Below are positions 38,051-50,136 of a stretch of 64,000 nucleotides of DNA, in pieces. The stretch comes from Punica granatum (lineage: Eukaryota > Streptophyta > Magnoliopsida > Myrtales > Lythraceae). The stretch is from NCBI RefSeq assembly GCF_007655135.1, contig NC_045129.1, positions 9,858,001-9,922,000 of the forward strand, in the 5' to 3' direction. Numbering within the stretch: the stretch's first letter is position 1; each line of letters opens with the position of its first letter. Under the pieces are notes generated by a model that saw only the letters and a program-made list of their open reading frames with translations, was not told the origin of the DNA and ran no database searches. Made by a program: the position numbers and the translations under genes.

Positions 38051-40313
38051 GATATTTGCACATCGACGGATTAGAAGCTTGTCTAGAAGATGATATGCAT
38101 CGTTAATTTATGTGTTTTCTTTTTTTGTTTTTGGTTGCAGCGACAATACTGGATTATGTTTTCCATTTATAACTTTATCTATGCATGTTATAGATTAAAC
38201 TCGAATTCATTGGTTGTACTGTTAGTAGTAGACATTGGTAAGATGAAATCACATATATAGCAAACATATAAAATTTGACAATGGATGGGGAAGTAGTTGC
38301 CATTGGACGAAAGGGATTCATTTCACCAAATTGTATCTCTGTAAGCTTGTTGCCAGCTAGTTGATAATGAGCGAATTGATCAAAAATTTCAACAGTTACC
38401 AATCTGACAACAAGTTGACAGCTTGTTAACAAATCTTGGACGACCGATAAAAGCGTCGCCCAAAGTCTTGATTTTTTTAAAAAAATTAAAACGCCAAGCG
38501 GGAAAGGTTTTGCCCACCGCCCAGCCAAAGATTCAAAAAATAAATTCTTTCTTTCCTTTATCATTTCTTTGAAGGACTTTGGCTCTCATCTTCCACAAGG
38601 AAAAAAAAAACCCTCCCATCTTTCTATCATAAAAAAAACCTCCTATCTTCTTCTTCTTTTTCCTTAAGTCTGTAACCCCATCATCTTCTTCCTTCCAAAA
38701 ATCTGCCACCTCCAATAAAAGAACCCTAGAGCTTCTCCTCCTCATTCCTCAAGTCACTGCCATCTTTTATCCCTTCAACTCAACAACCAGTAGCGCCACC
38801 ATCGATGGTGTCTACCTCAAGCGCAACACCTCATCCCCGTGCACAATCGCCCAACATCATCTCAACAAGCTCAGCCTAAGCTTTCTCCAGTGTAAGTGAC
38901 CACATCTACAGTGCACCGAAACCCCATGCCCTTCTTACGTTGACCAAGACTCTATTGTCAGCCCTTGACGTCGTTGCCCTCCTCTTATTCCTCAGTTTGT
39001 TGCTGAGTCGGACTCCACCTTCAGAGCTTCGGCAGTCCTTCGATGAGTCCAACCTCGAGCCTTATTCCTCAGCCTCGAGCTAAGTCCCCTCCCATTCTCG
39101 GTTCCTCTATCTTTATCTCTTTGTCGATCTTTGTCATCATCTCTATCTTGCAGCTTCGGAGTCCCAGCTGCAGCTCTCGACCCTAGCTACTATGTCCTGT
39201 TCTATAGCTCTGCCCACTAAACTCGTCTTTGATGTCTCATATCATCTCCCCCAATAGACTTGGACTCAACCCCTTTCTAAACTCCTTTCAAATAGTGGCT
39301 CAGCCGGTGATAAGACGAGGCTAGGTAAGATTATTGGCCTCGAGCTTGACTATCCATGTGTGGACTATATTGTTTATATATATATATATATATATATTGA
39401 TTGTTGATACGATGAAACAGGAGAATCTATATGCCTCCCAAGGAGGAGAAGGAGGATGGAGCCGAACAATGAGCTTTGTAAAAAAAAACTCCGTGAGGAG
39501 GCAAAAGCTCAAGTATAAAGGGAAGAAGAGTATGGAGTTGAACAATGAGCTCTACAAGAGAAAACTCTAAAGGAGAGGGAGGCTGCAGCTCGATAGAAGT
39601 TTCAAGAGGCGATGTTGCTCAAGATTATCCTCTAAGTAATAAGGTCATATTGTATGAGTATGACAAATTTTCAGTTGTTGGGATTATTATTGGTAATATT
39701 TTCGTTGTTGTTAAACTTGTGATGTTGACCTAGTTTGGTCGGAAATTGTAACATTAGGTTTGATAATTATGGTGCAATAATAATTTTCGACATAATTATG
39801 TGGTGTAATTCTTGAGTTTACATGCATATTTATTGTAATTGTTTGGGTTTGATTAAAATGAATTTCACGACAGTATCCTGATGACAAACTCACAACTTGT
39901 TGACAAAAAACCCACCATCTAAGCATCGGGTTGCTCTATTAAGGTGATTCTAGGTCGACACAAATGTGGGTCGTCTCATGTTGATGTTAGGCGACGTCTG
40001 CTACTTATCAGCGTAGGTTACTCGAGGCCGACATTAGCATGATTAGTCACAAGGTGATCATGCCCGATGTTTACCAAACGTCGTCGTAGTCAGGTCTATG
40101 GCTATCCATACAAACGTCGCCCTAGATGGTCCTCCGCTGACTAGGGGTTACAGGGACTACTGTTATGGGTCGGCACAAACGGGTCTCTGGCGACGTTTCT
40201 TATAAAAGTAGTAAAGCCTTATCCTGACCGTACCTTAGACGACCCATAGCTAAATGATGCGAGACATATCACGACGCCTTTATGGGTCGTCCTATACCCT
40301 TTTTCTTGTAGTG

Positions 40314-43300
40314 CGAGGCCACCCAAAGAGAACCAGAATTAAGCGACAGTTTGTATATGTTGAATGACTCAAATTTTATTGCACATTTCAAGGTCATTAA
40401 TGTCTAATCCACCTTCACCCTTTGATAAATAAATTTCTCCCATTTAACTTTCGCACTGGCAAACTCCTAATCAGTGCCTTTCACAAAGAATCTTTGCTTT
40501 TTATATATATAGCAACTTAATCACTTAGACATTATAAAGATGGAGCACCAATAGTTAGTGAAAGTTATAGAATTCATTAACCTTACTCTCCACGCAAACA
40601 AGAGAACATGTTCCATGATACTGCAGATAATCTTGTCATGCTATATTTACAGGTGTGGCAGGACCGCAATCTTCGAATTTCTCAGAAGAATACTAGCTCG
40701 ATTGCATCTCTTTTTTGCAGCAAATAGCGGGCCTTGTAAAGTTTAGAGTGCATTCTATATTTCTAATCTTGAGGTTAAACTTGAGACCTCACTGGCTACT
40801 CGAAATTTCTAATGGTTTTTAGGAGTGTATGTACATTTTTTGATCACTAAAAGTTCCAATCACTTATAAAAAACATGAATATTTATTTTAAAAATAATTA
40901 TTTAAAAAAGGTATAAATAACCAAGAATAATGGTGAGTTACTAACCCTTATCTGTGCAAGACATCAATGACAGAGCTTTACCATGCAAATTTTAGTAAAT
41001 TTATCTAGTCCCGCCCTCTACTATTCGAGAACGAGCTTAAATGAACACAATTGACTATGAAATGCAATATAATCGACTGCAAAGTGCAACACAATTAATT
41101 GGAGCAGAGGGTTTTAGTAGATGTCGTCTGTATTGCACTTTCCCAGTCGATGGTGTTCATTTGTATCTCAAGACGGTATAGGGCAAGACCCAATAAGCTT
41201 CTCAAATCTTATGGTATTACAAATAACCATGGATTAAGGCTGATACTAGAGGCTGCCATCCCATCAGAGGTCCAATCCCCAAGATTTCTTTCTTTTCTTG
41301 TTATGCAAAACTAAAAGAACATGAGGTTCCGGTTATCAAAAAGTCTAGCATGACGGTCATCATGGTCATCCATTCGCAGGACTCAAGTGAGGCCCAAGCG
41401 TGATAGACAATCATAATTTCGGTATCACCTGACACCGGATCATGTTAGACTCTCCGTTTGATTATTAGTGGGCAATCGTCACTCTCCCTTCGCAGGCGGC
41501 TGTTATGAAGTCTATAAAATACACCACTGAGGTGCTAGTAGTGGACAAGCTGTGACACACACACATAATTGTTGTTATTAGGAAAATTGTGGAATACACG
41601 TACGAAGGAAAGATTCAAACCTAGAACGTTGGGTAATCAACTCAAGTTGTTCGGCGACCGGACTTTGTCGTGGTGCGTAGTCCCCGGTTGACTCTGGAAC
41701 TGAAGCACCTTCTAGGGCCGAAAGCCGATGGATTCGATTAGACAAAATTAAACCAAGACATCAGCTTTACGATATCGGGTGGCCCATTCCTATGGCAATT
41801 GATGAGAACAAGGGCTTGTTTGCACGCCTTCTTTTTAACCAATGCACACTTCCTTCCAAAAACCAAAAAGGAAAGTAAAGAGGGCATCCTCCCCACCACA
41901 ACACCAACACAATACAGAACACTGATGCAGTGGCATTATCCTTGATCCGGGTCATGACATTGACATTGATATAGAATCAAGATGTCTCACTTTTTTTTCG
42001 ATATGTCCTAATATTCGGAAACCCAACGAATTTTGATTAATATAGTTCGAGTGGGGTCAACCAATTAATAAAATAAAATTCTCTTAACATGAATTAAATT
42101 TTTTATTTTTACCAATAAATTTTACTATATTCCTTCTTTTTCTCTGTTATGTTATTGTATGTCATTCTAGATTCACGATCGTTATTTATAATTGGAAAAA
42201 AAAAAATACAACCCCAACAAACAAGCCAATCAAAGGAGTGGAACCCACACTTCCCACATCTTCAAACTCCGCTTTCACTTTTCCACGGTCCTCTCTCCAC
42301 CGTCCATGTCATGATCCTGTGTTTCCTTCCCCTCCCTTTCCTAGTCACGACCATAATTTGCCTTGGCTGATATGTGGAAATGGCCAATTCTCGAATCGAA
42401 CGTGACATAGACGGATGGTCCTTTGCACCATTCACCTCCTTGCTTTGTACGACGAGAGATCGGGTCCGGAACCATATCCTACTTCTCGGGCTTCGATGTT
42501 GTACTCACACCTATGCTACCAAACAAAAAGAAATTGTTTGATCAGTCTCGTTCACACGGGGATCGTGATTAGTTGGTCATGTTCTCGATGTACTAGATGT
42601 ATTCTAACAAGTTACTAAAGTCGGTATTTTGTATAACTAACAATTTCCATATAACAACAAGTGACAAGTAGTAGCACATAATTGCGCTGATTCTATAAAC
42701 CGTATGATAAAAGATAATCTAAAGGAGAATTAAAAATTGCAAAATACCGATAAGATTACAAATATATCATAAGACTACATCGAAATGCTCGCAATATACT
42801 GATATCATATGTATCTTCCTAACATACCCCTAATACTATTTCTATATATAACTAGCTAGTACTCTTTGTACTCGTTTTTATCCTCGTTACCATCGCGGGA
42901 AAATGAAAAATCTATAACATGTACGATTTCTCTCGAGTAAATTCTTGCTTTCATGCGTTTCCTTTTGGGGAATTGGACTTGCGTCCTAACCCCGAAACTG
43001 CCACCAATTTGTTAATAAAGTCTCTAAGATTATATAAAACCATTAAGGGGAAGCAAAAGGTGCCTTGCCACTCGAAGAACGAACCTCGTATGACGTCGTA
43101 TGCTCGCAAGTTGTCGTTCCACTTGTGCACTCGAAATTCCAACTCCCGAGAAAGCGCCACGTCCGCACTGTTCCCTTCAATTTTATAATAAGAAAAATAA
43201 TTATTTTTAGTTTTTCAATTTCAATATATTAATAACAAAATTAATTACGAGAATAGAATATGACATAATGCCTATTAAACACACCAGTGGCCATCACCGA

Positions 43301-43584
43301 CACAGCATGAATTAATTTCAATCAATAAGTTGAGGATCCGTAATTTCGTCGAGAAAAATAATAAAATAAGTGGAAATATCAGTGGTCGTGATCAAAACGA
43401 CATGAATTAATCTCAACTAATAAGTGCGACACCCATAATTTCGTCGGGAAAAAATAATAATAAAATAAGTAGTTGGTGATTAGCACATTCATTCCATCCC
43501 CACCGTTACTAGCAGCCAATATTCTTCAGGTCGTTGCCTTCTGCAAGGACTACTACTGCTGGCGGTCCAACATAACACCCTCAC
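40314..43584. other. Intergenic DNA, no gene seen
   Basis: No supportable gene. Positions about 41560-41760 contain AGATTCAAACCTAGAACG, a tRNA box-B-like word on the minus strand that may be another retroposon fragment. Positions 42915-43190 are open over 89 codons with no recognised domain. From about 43480 the sequence becomes the promoter of the kinase gene. Confidence 0.5.
41991..42110 (-). mobile_element. Truncated SINE copy, minus orientation
   Basis: A T-run at 41991-41998 is followed by CGATATGTCCTAATATTCGGAA and then a body with GATTAATATAGTTCGAGTGGGG, alignable to the copies at 10055 and 34568. The tRNA-like head is missing, so it appears 5'-truncated. No target duplication found. 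Confidence 0.4.
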
Positions 43585-43708
43585 CTCTCTCTCTCTCTCT
43601 CTTCCATTTCACGCCTCCGCTTCCTTAATCAGTCCCATAGTATCTTCGATCACTCCGTGTCTTCTTCTTCTTCATCATCATCATCATCATCAATCAGTCT
43701 GGTAAGAA
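43585..43708 (+). promoter_or_regulatory. Leader of SnRK2 gene with CT and TCA repeats
   Basis: A CTCTCT run at about 43585-43601 and a run of TTC then TCA triplets (about 43662-43691) lie within 125 bases of the start codon. They are presumably in the 5' UTR. The start context AAGAAATGG is favourable. Confidence 0.6.
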
Positions 43709-45959
43709 ATGGAGCGTTATGAGATACTGAGGGATATCGGGTCGGGCAACTTCGGAGTGGCCAAATTGGTGAAGGACAAGTGGACTGGTGAGCTCTACGC
43801 TGTCAAGTACATCGAGAGAGGTCAAAAGGTGATGAGGGGATCCGACCCCTTCTGCTTAAGCTTTCTGGGTTTTGTTCACCTTGGCTTGGTGTGTTCTGTT
43901 CTGCTCTGTTCATCAAAAGGTTGATTCTTGATTGGGGAGTTTCTTGGTATTGGTCAGATTGATCAGCACGTGCAGAGGGAGATTATGAACCATCGCTCTT
44001 TGAAGCATCCAAACATCATAAGGTTTAAGGAGGTATAAATACATATATATGTGTATATATTTATGTATTATGTATTTATTATGGCCATTTTACTATAATA
44101 GTTTGCTTGGCCTAACTTGGATGGAAAATTTCAAGCTTTTCATCATCAGCTGGGGAAACCAACAAGATTAGAGACCAGAGCTGTTGTTGCTAAATTAAAG
44201 CTTCGGATGAGGTTTATGTTTGCCTTGCTTTGTGGGCACTTGCGGCCGCTGCTCTGTTTTCTCTGTCACTTAGATTTGAGGCAGTTCTCGATTTGATTAG
44301 ACCGCGATGCTTAGCAGCATGACTTCACCGCTTTTGTTGTTTTTAAAGGGAGATCTTGACTTGGAAAAGAGAATTTTGGGAAATATTCCAAGTTTTGCAC
44401 TTGAGATTATGGTTTTAAAAATGAGAGATGATGAATCTACTTCTTGTAGACCAAACAATCTGAGGATAGTATCTGTTGCATTTCATTTGTTTGCTTATTT
44501 GCTTGAGCTGCAGGGTGATCCCAGAAAATAACGAAAAGTTAAATGAAGGCTCTTTATCTGCAGGTTCTGCTCACACCGACCCATCTTGCCATCGTCATGG
44601 AATATGCAGCTGGAGGCGAGCTCTTCGAACGGATCTGTAATGCCGGTAGATTCGGCGAAGACGAGGTATGCTGAATGGAACAATTTGGCTTGTGTTTCCA
44701 TGGTTCCGTTCGCTTCCAATTCAGAAATGTTGATCCAGTTTTGTTCCTTGCAGGCAAGATTTTTCTATCAACAACTTATATCGGGAGTCAGTTACTGCCA
44801 CTCGATGGTACCCCCCATTCCTTTGCCCATTAATCTTATGCCAATAGCTTACAACTTAGTTTCTTTTCGGTCTTTAAGAGATCTTGTTTTCAGCAAATTT
44901 GCCATAGGGATCTTAAGCTCGAGAACACACTTTTAGATGGAAGCACAGCACCGAGGCTCAAGATATGCGATTTCGGCTACTCCAAGGCAATTCACTAAAC
45001 TTGATCTTTTAATTATCGTCCCTGTGCCATTGGTTATAAAAGCAATTGATAGCTTCAGTCCCTTTTCTTCCCTTCTGTTCAGTCCTCTGTGTTGCATTCA
45101 CAACCCAAATCTACAGTTGGAACGCCTGCATACATTGCACCGGAGGTCCTGTCGACAAAGGAGTATGATGGGAAGGTACAAGAAGATATATTTTGCTTTC
45201 GAGATTTGAATTTCGGGCCAAGTTTGGTGACCTAAACAAAAGATCCTTCTTGATTTGTTCAAACTTGTGGATTTATTCTATAGATTGCTGATGTTTGGTC
45301 TTGTGGGGTCACCCTCTACGTGATGCTTGTGGGAGCTTACCCGTTCGAAGACCCAGAAGATCCAAGAAACTTCAGAAAGACAATTCAGGTTTTCAATTAG
45401 CTGCTCCAAGTCAATTTCTTTCCTTCTACTACCAGAGGTTTCTTGAAGTGCTAAAGATTTTCGATTGCGCAGCGAATCCTGAGCGTCCACTATTCCATTC
45501 CTGATTATGTCCGAGTTTCAATCGAATGTAAGCATCTCCTGTCTCGAATATTCGTGGCTAATCCTGAGAAGGTACCAGCTCTTGGAAGCTTTATCTCTTT
45601 GGTTGGTTTGACTTCTGCAATTCTTTTATTAGGCCATCATTATCTCTAATGACCAATGGAATTGTCTGTTGTAGAGAATAACGATCCCCGAAATCAAGCA
45701 GCATCCGTGGTTCCTGAAGAACTTGCCAATAGAATTCACGGACGATGGGATTGTGATGTTACAGAATGACAGCCTTGGTGAATCTACGCAAAGCATGGAA
45801 GAGATTTTATCTGTAGTTCAAGAGGCAAGGAAGCCCGGGGATGTTCCAAGAGCTGGTGGCGGTTTATTGCTTGGAGGCAGCATGGATCTCGATGACATCG
45901 AGGCAGACGCCGACATAGACGATATAGAGATGAGCGGAGATTTTGTGTGCGCCCTATGA
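43709..45959 (+). CDS. SnRK2: SnRK2 family Ser/Thr protein kinase
   Basis: Nine exons: 43709-43828, 43958-44032, 44564-44665, 44754-44807, 44894-44986, 45083-45175, 45284-45388, 45473-45571 and 45675-45959, giving 341 residues. Visible kinase elements are the glycine loop GSGNFG (11-16), Lys33, the catalytic loop HRDLKLEN with Asp123, and CDFG with Asp143. The activation loop is [15 protein letters not shown], with Ser158 equivalent to the regulatory Ser175 of OST1. The C-terminal tail is acidic and ends SGDFVCAL, which I associate with subclass II (SnRK2.7/2.8-like). SnRK2 kinases act in osmotic-stress and abscisic acid signalling. The fifth intron has a GC donor (CCAAG|GCAATT), required to keep the conserved YSK-SSVL junction. 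Exon-intron pattern is that of plant SnRK2 genes. Confidence 0.96.
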
Positions 45960-46647
45960 CTTTGGACTCAAGGACTTGGAGCGAAATCTTAAGGACGAAA
46001 GACACTTTAAATTTAAAAAAAAAAAAAAAGAAAAAAAAGAGGGGATGTAGGTGCGGATAAGGTTTGTTTTTTATGGAGGGGATCAGATGGTCTACGCTGT
46101 CTATGCCCGTTTCTCAATTGGAAGCTTCTCCTTCTGGCCTTGCTTGAGTTTTATGAGATAATATCCTGATGTACATGTCTGTATTTATAAATATGTAACT
46201 GTGACTCTGCACATAGTCATAGATCAAAAGAATGTGCAACTTCAGTTGCCTTTTCCCGGAAGAGCCGAGAAGTTTGTTTGTGTAATATTTATCGATAAGC
46301 CCCTGGGTGATTTGAGAATGATGATAGTCTGATGGGGAAGATCTCGGACAAAATCTGTGTTCTTGTACATTGCAAGTGACAGTTCAGTTCAAGATTCCAG
46401 GGATGCATGGAAATGCCCCCTCAGATAATCCATCTATGGTCATTTATGTGCCAGCGAGGAGACAGTACCATTTAGTTCAACAAGCCCGTACAAGCAGGTG
46501 CGAAGATGTGATTAGTTTAACATTGATTGAAACGCGAAAATATAACATCATGAAACCAAGTTCCGTATCTCAGCTTCTAAAAGAGTTCTGCTAGAGCATT
46601 GAAATTTAAAAAAAAAATGGCCAAAAAGGACCCACCTAAGCTCTGAC
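45960..46647. other. Converging 3' regions of SnRK2 and RPS6 genes
   Basis: The two genes converge here with 688 bases between stop codons. An A-rich run lies at 46014-46040. The SnRK2 3' UTR probably extends to about 46250 and the RPS6 3' UTR enters from the other side. No further gene is seen. Confidence 0.6.
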
Positions 46648-48154
<1,507 letters not shown>

Positions 48155-48380
48155 CTTGATCCAGGGGAAGTGGCCTCAGGTTGTAGCAGCCGACCAACTA
48201 TAGCGAAATTAGGGTTTCTCCGGTTGAGCGAATATAAGGAGACGATGAAGGTGGGAAATTTGATTCTGCGCCCTTTAAATTTTGCTTATTTCCATATTGA
48301 CCCCTATATTATGTATCATTCTATTTTACACCCTGAATTTTGGTTTCGATCCGGCCCACTTTGCACCATAATTAATCCTA
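48155..48380 (-). promoter_or_regulatory. RPS6 promoter with telo-box and site II
   Basis: On the minus strand AAACCCTAA (48209-48217) lies 55 bases before the start codon, and TGGGCC (48353-48358) about 200 bases before it. Telo-box plus site II is the usual promoter pair of plant ribosomal protein genes, linking them to cell proliferation. The short upstream distance places the telo-box near the transcription start. Confidence 0.75.
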
Positions 48381-49069
48381 AGTATACCAAGGAGAAATAT
48401 TTACCAGAAAAAATGTGTAAGATTTACCCTCTGTCTTCTCAAGTACTACAATCTTTGGTCCGGTTATCGGTACCTCTATATACATTCAACACCTTGCCAA
48501 AATGTCTCACGAGTCTTGAAACGTATACGGATATGGATGTTGAAACCCTTCGTGGATGCGTGGAGGAGCTAAAGGTAGGGGGGAATTCTCTTACTGTCCT
48601 ACCTGCTAGCAGTTCTTTCTAGTCTAACTTGTTGAATGCTAGCTAACTAAAAGCGACTAGGAGTAGGAGCAGTACCTATGCTCAACCAGGTCCAATCCAA
48701 TCTGAGAGCCCAACCCGACTTGGAGCCCAGTTAAGAAATCAAATAAGACAGGAGGGAGGAGTTCGACATTTTCTCTTCCTCAAGAATTGGGTTAAACCAT
48801 TAATGGTGAAGAATGGTTGGAGAGATGGTGCACGTTTAGTCGTTTTGATGGATCGAGAAGCCGCCCGTCTTCCATAAAAAATCAACGAGGAACAAGGTCT
48901 AGTTGGGAAGCTTACAATTTCTCCAGGTTCAAAAACCTCAGGGGGAGCACACTCAACACACCAGCACAAGCAGTAGTCGGATATCAATGCGTCCGGTCAA
49001 GACTAGTAATCCCCCTCTCTAAGAACCGTATTTGAGTATTTCCATCTCCTACGGGCCAAACAAAGAACT

Positions 49070-49105
<36 letters not shown>

Positions 49106-49139
49106 GGAGGGGGCAAAAGCTGGTACAGAAAAATTAAAA
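48381..49139. other. Intergenic DNA with TA microsatellite
   Basis: The 150-codon frame overlapping 48170-48622 has no domain and overlaps the RPS6 promoter, so it is not called. A TA run lies at 49073-49103. The block 48640-49060 is more GC-balanced and may belong to the degenerate retroelement next to it. Confidence 0.5.
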
Positions 49140-49148
49140 TAAGAGAAA

Positions 49149-49600
49149 TCAAAGCAAACAGAAACGGGATATAGAGGGAGTTCCAACGATATCTCCTAAC
49201 ATGAGATGACCTAAACTGTTAGGAATCGAGCTAAGGAAATGAAACCCAAGTGGAAAGGAAGAAGCTCTCCTCACAAGACAGCCTGTGCAACAGTTGCCTT
49301 TTCGATAATGTATGGACGACATGAATATCTCATTTCCTTGAAATAAATTCAAGAATGTTAGAGAGAATCTATCTAAACTTTTGTACCCAAAATAAGTTGG
49401 TGTACGACAAAGGAGTCGACCTCGACAATAATCTTTTGACAACCTATCGACCAAACAAGTTCGAGACCTGAGCAAACTCCCCACATATCAGCCAAAATAG
49501 AGGTTGCAACACCAACACTAAGAACGAAACCGCAAACCCAATTGCCACCGCCGGAATCACGAATGAGCCCACCTGCCCCAGCTATGAACCCAAATATTGC
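49149..49600 (-). pseudogene. RNase H (RVT_3-type) relic of a non-LTR retroelement
   Basis: On the minus strand, from about 49600 down, the translation reads GLIRDSGGGNWVCGF, ILADMWGVCSGLELVWSIGC and IIVEVDS, then after a frame disturbance HYRKGNCCTGCLVRRAS and GDIVGTP. This is the order of the plant RNase H domain at the end of many LINE open reading frames: G-x-x-RD-x-x-G-x-W, AE-x-W-G, E-x-DS, H-x-x-R-x-x-N-x-x-AD-x-LA. Key positions are altered (AEL to ADM, AD to TG) and the frame shifts between about 49440 and 49490, so it is a relic. No reverse transcriptase was seen upstream. Confidence 0.7.
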
Positions 49601-49912
49601 TTTTGTTGCAAGAGCTCCGCATCAAAAATGTTTCCTTTCTGTTTTTTACAGCCAAGTCTAGCTTTTTACATTACCTTGTTCTTGGTTTAGCCAAGTCATT
49701 CGTCAAGTTTCATACGTAACTTTCGATTCAATTTCCTTACGGTCTTTAGTTCGATAGTTGTTATCTTTGTCCACCTTGCTAGTTTAATGCAATCAATTCT
49801 CTTTATGGCAATAATGCTTTTTCGTACTTAATATTCTCTGGTTCTATTGCAACCCGAGTCTTTCAAAGTTTCTTTTTTTTATTACTCCTTCTGCATAGCG
49901 GAGAGACTGATG
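49601..49912. other. Intergenic DNA
   Basis: Nothing supportable. The sequence could be the continuation of the degenerate retroelement. Confidence 0.4.
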
Positions 49913-50136
49913 CTGCGTTTGGTTTCAATATAGGATTTTAAAATCAGATTTTAATTTTGAAAAAGAGTGATATAAATGAGTTTATCCTTTGACTTTGTAT
50001 GTGTTATTTTGTTTTGTTGTTGAAAAAGAGTAGTATAAATGGGTCCACTCTTTGACTTTATATGAGTTATTTTGTTTTGTTGTGAATAAAATTAAGTTAA
50101 AGTTATGATTTTAAAATCACATTTGCAAACCAAACA
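49913..50136. mobile_element. MITE with two 63-bp internal tandem repeats
   Basis: The ends carry GCGTTTGGTTTCAA and, inverted, TTGTTTGGTTTGCAA. Just inside are the inverted pair ATTTTAAAATCAGATTTT and GATTTTAAAATCACATTT. Two copies of a 63-bp unit (49957-50019 and 50020-50082) each hold TTGAAAAAGAG, TTTGACTTT and GTTATTTTGTTTTGTTG. The GTTTGG ends are common in plant MITEs. No coding capacity; target duplication not clear. Confidence 0.6.

Larger units (their letters stand above)
36743..40313 (+). mobile_element. CACTA (En/Spm) DNA transposon, degenerate, 3.6 kb
   Basis: The right end reads, inverted, CACTACAAGAAAAA and the left end is CGCTACAACAAAAA, differing at two of 14 positions. The 3-bp sequence CGA lies on both sides (36740-36742 and 40314-40316), the CACTA duplication length. 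Subterminal regions repeat GCGACCCATAGATAAACG-like words in both orientations, typical binding sites of CACTA transposases. Inside are relics of a transposase-associated domain (about 37429-37600) and of a DUF4216-like segment (about 37785-38050). Stops interrupt the first, so the copy is not autonomous. The rest of the interior is not recognisable coding sequence. Confidence 0.88.

Noticed and set aside
48170..48622. 150-codon + strand frame next to RPS6
   Set aside because: It overlaps the RPS6 promoter, telo-box and upstream A/T-rich DNA, and has no domain or good start.
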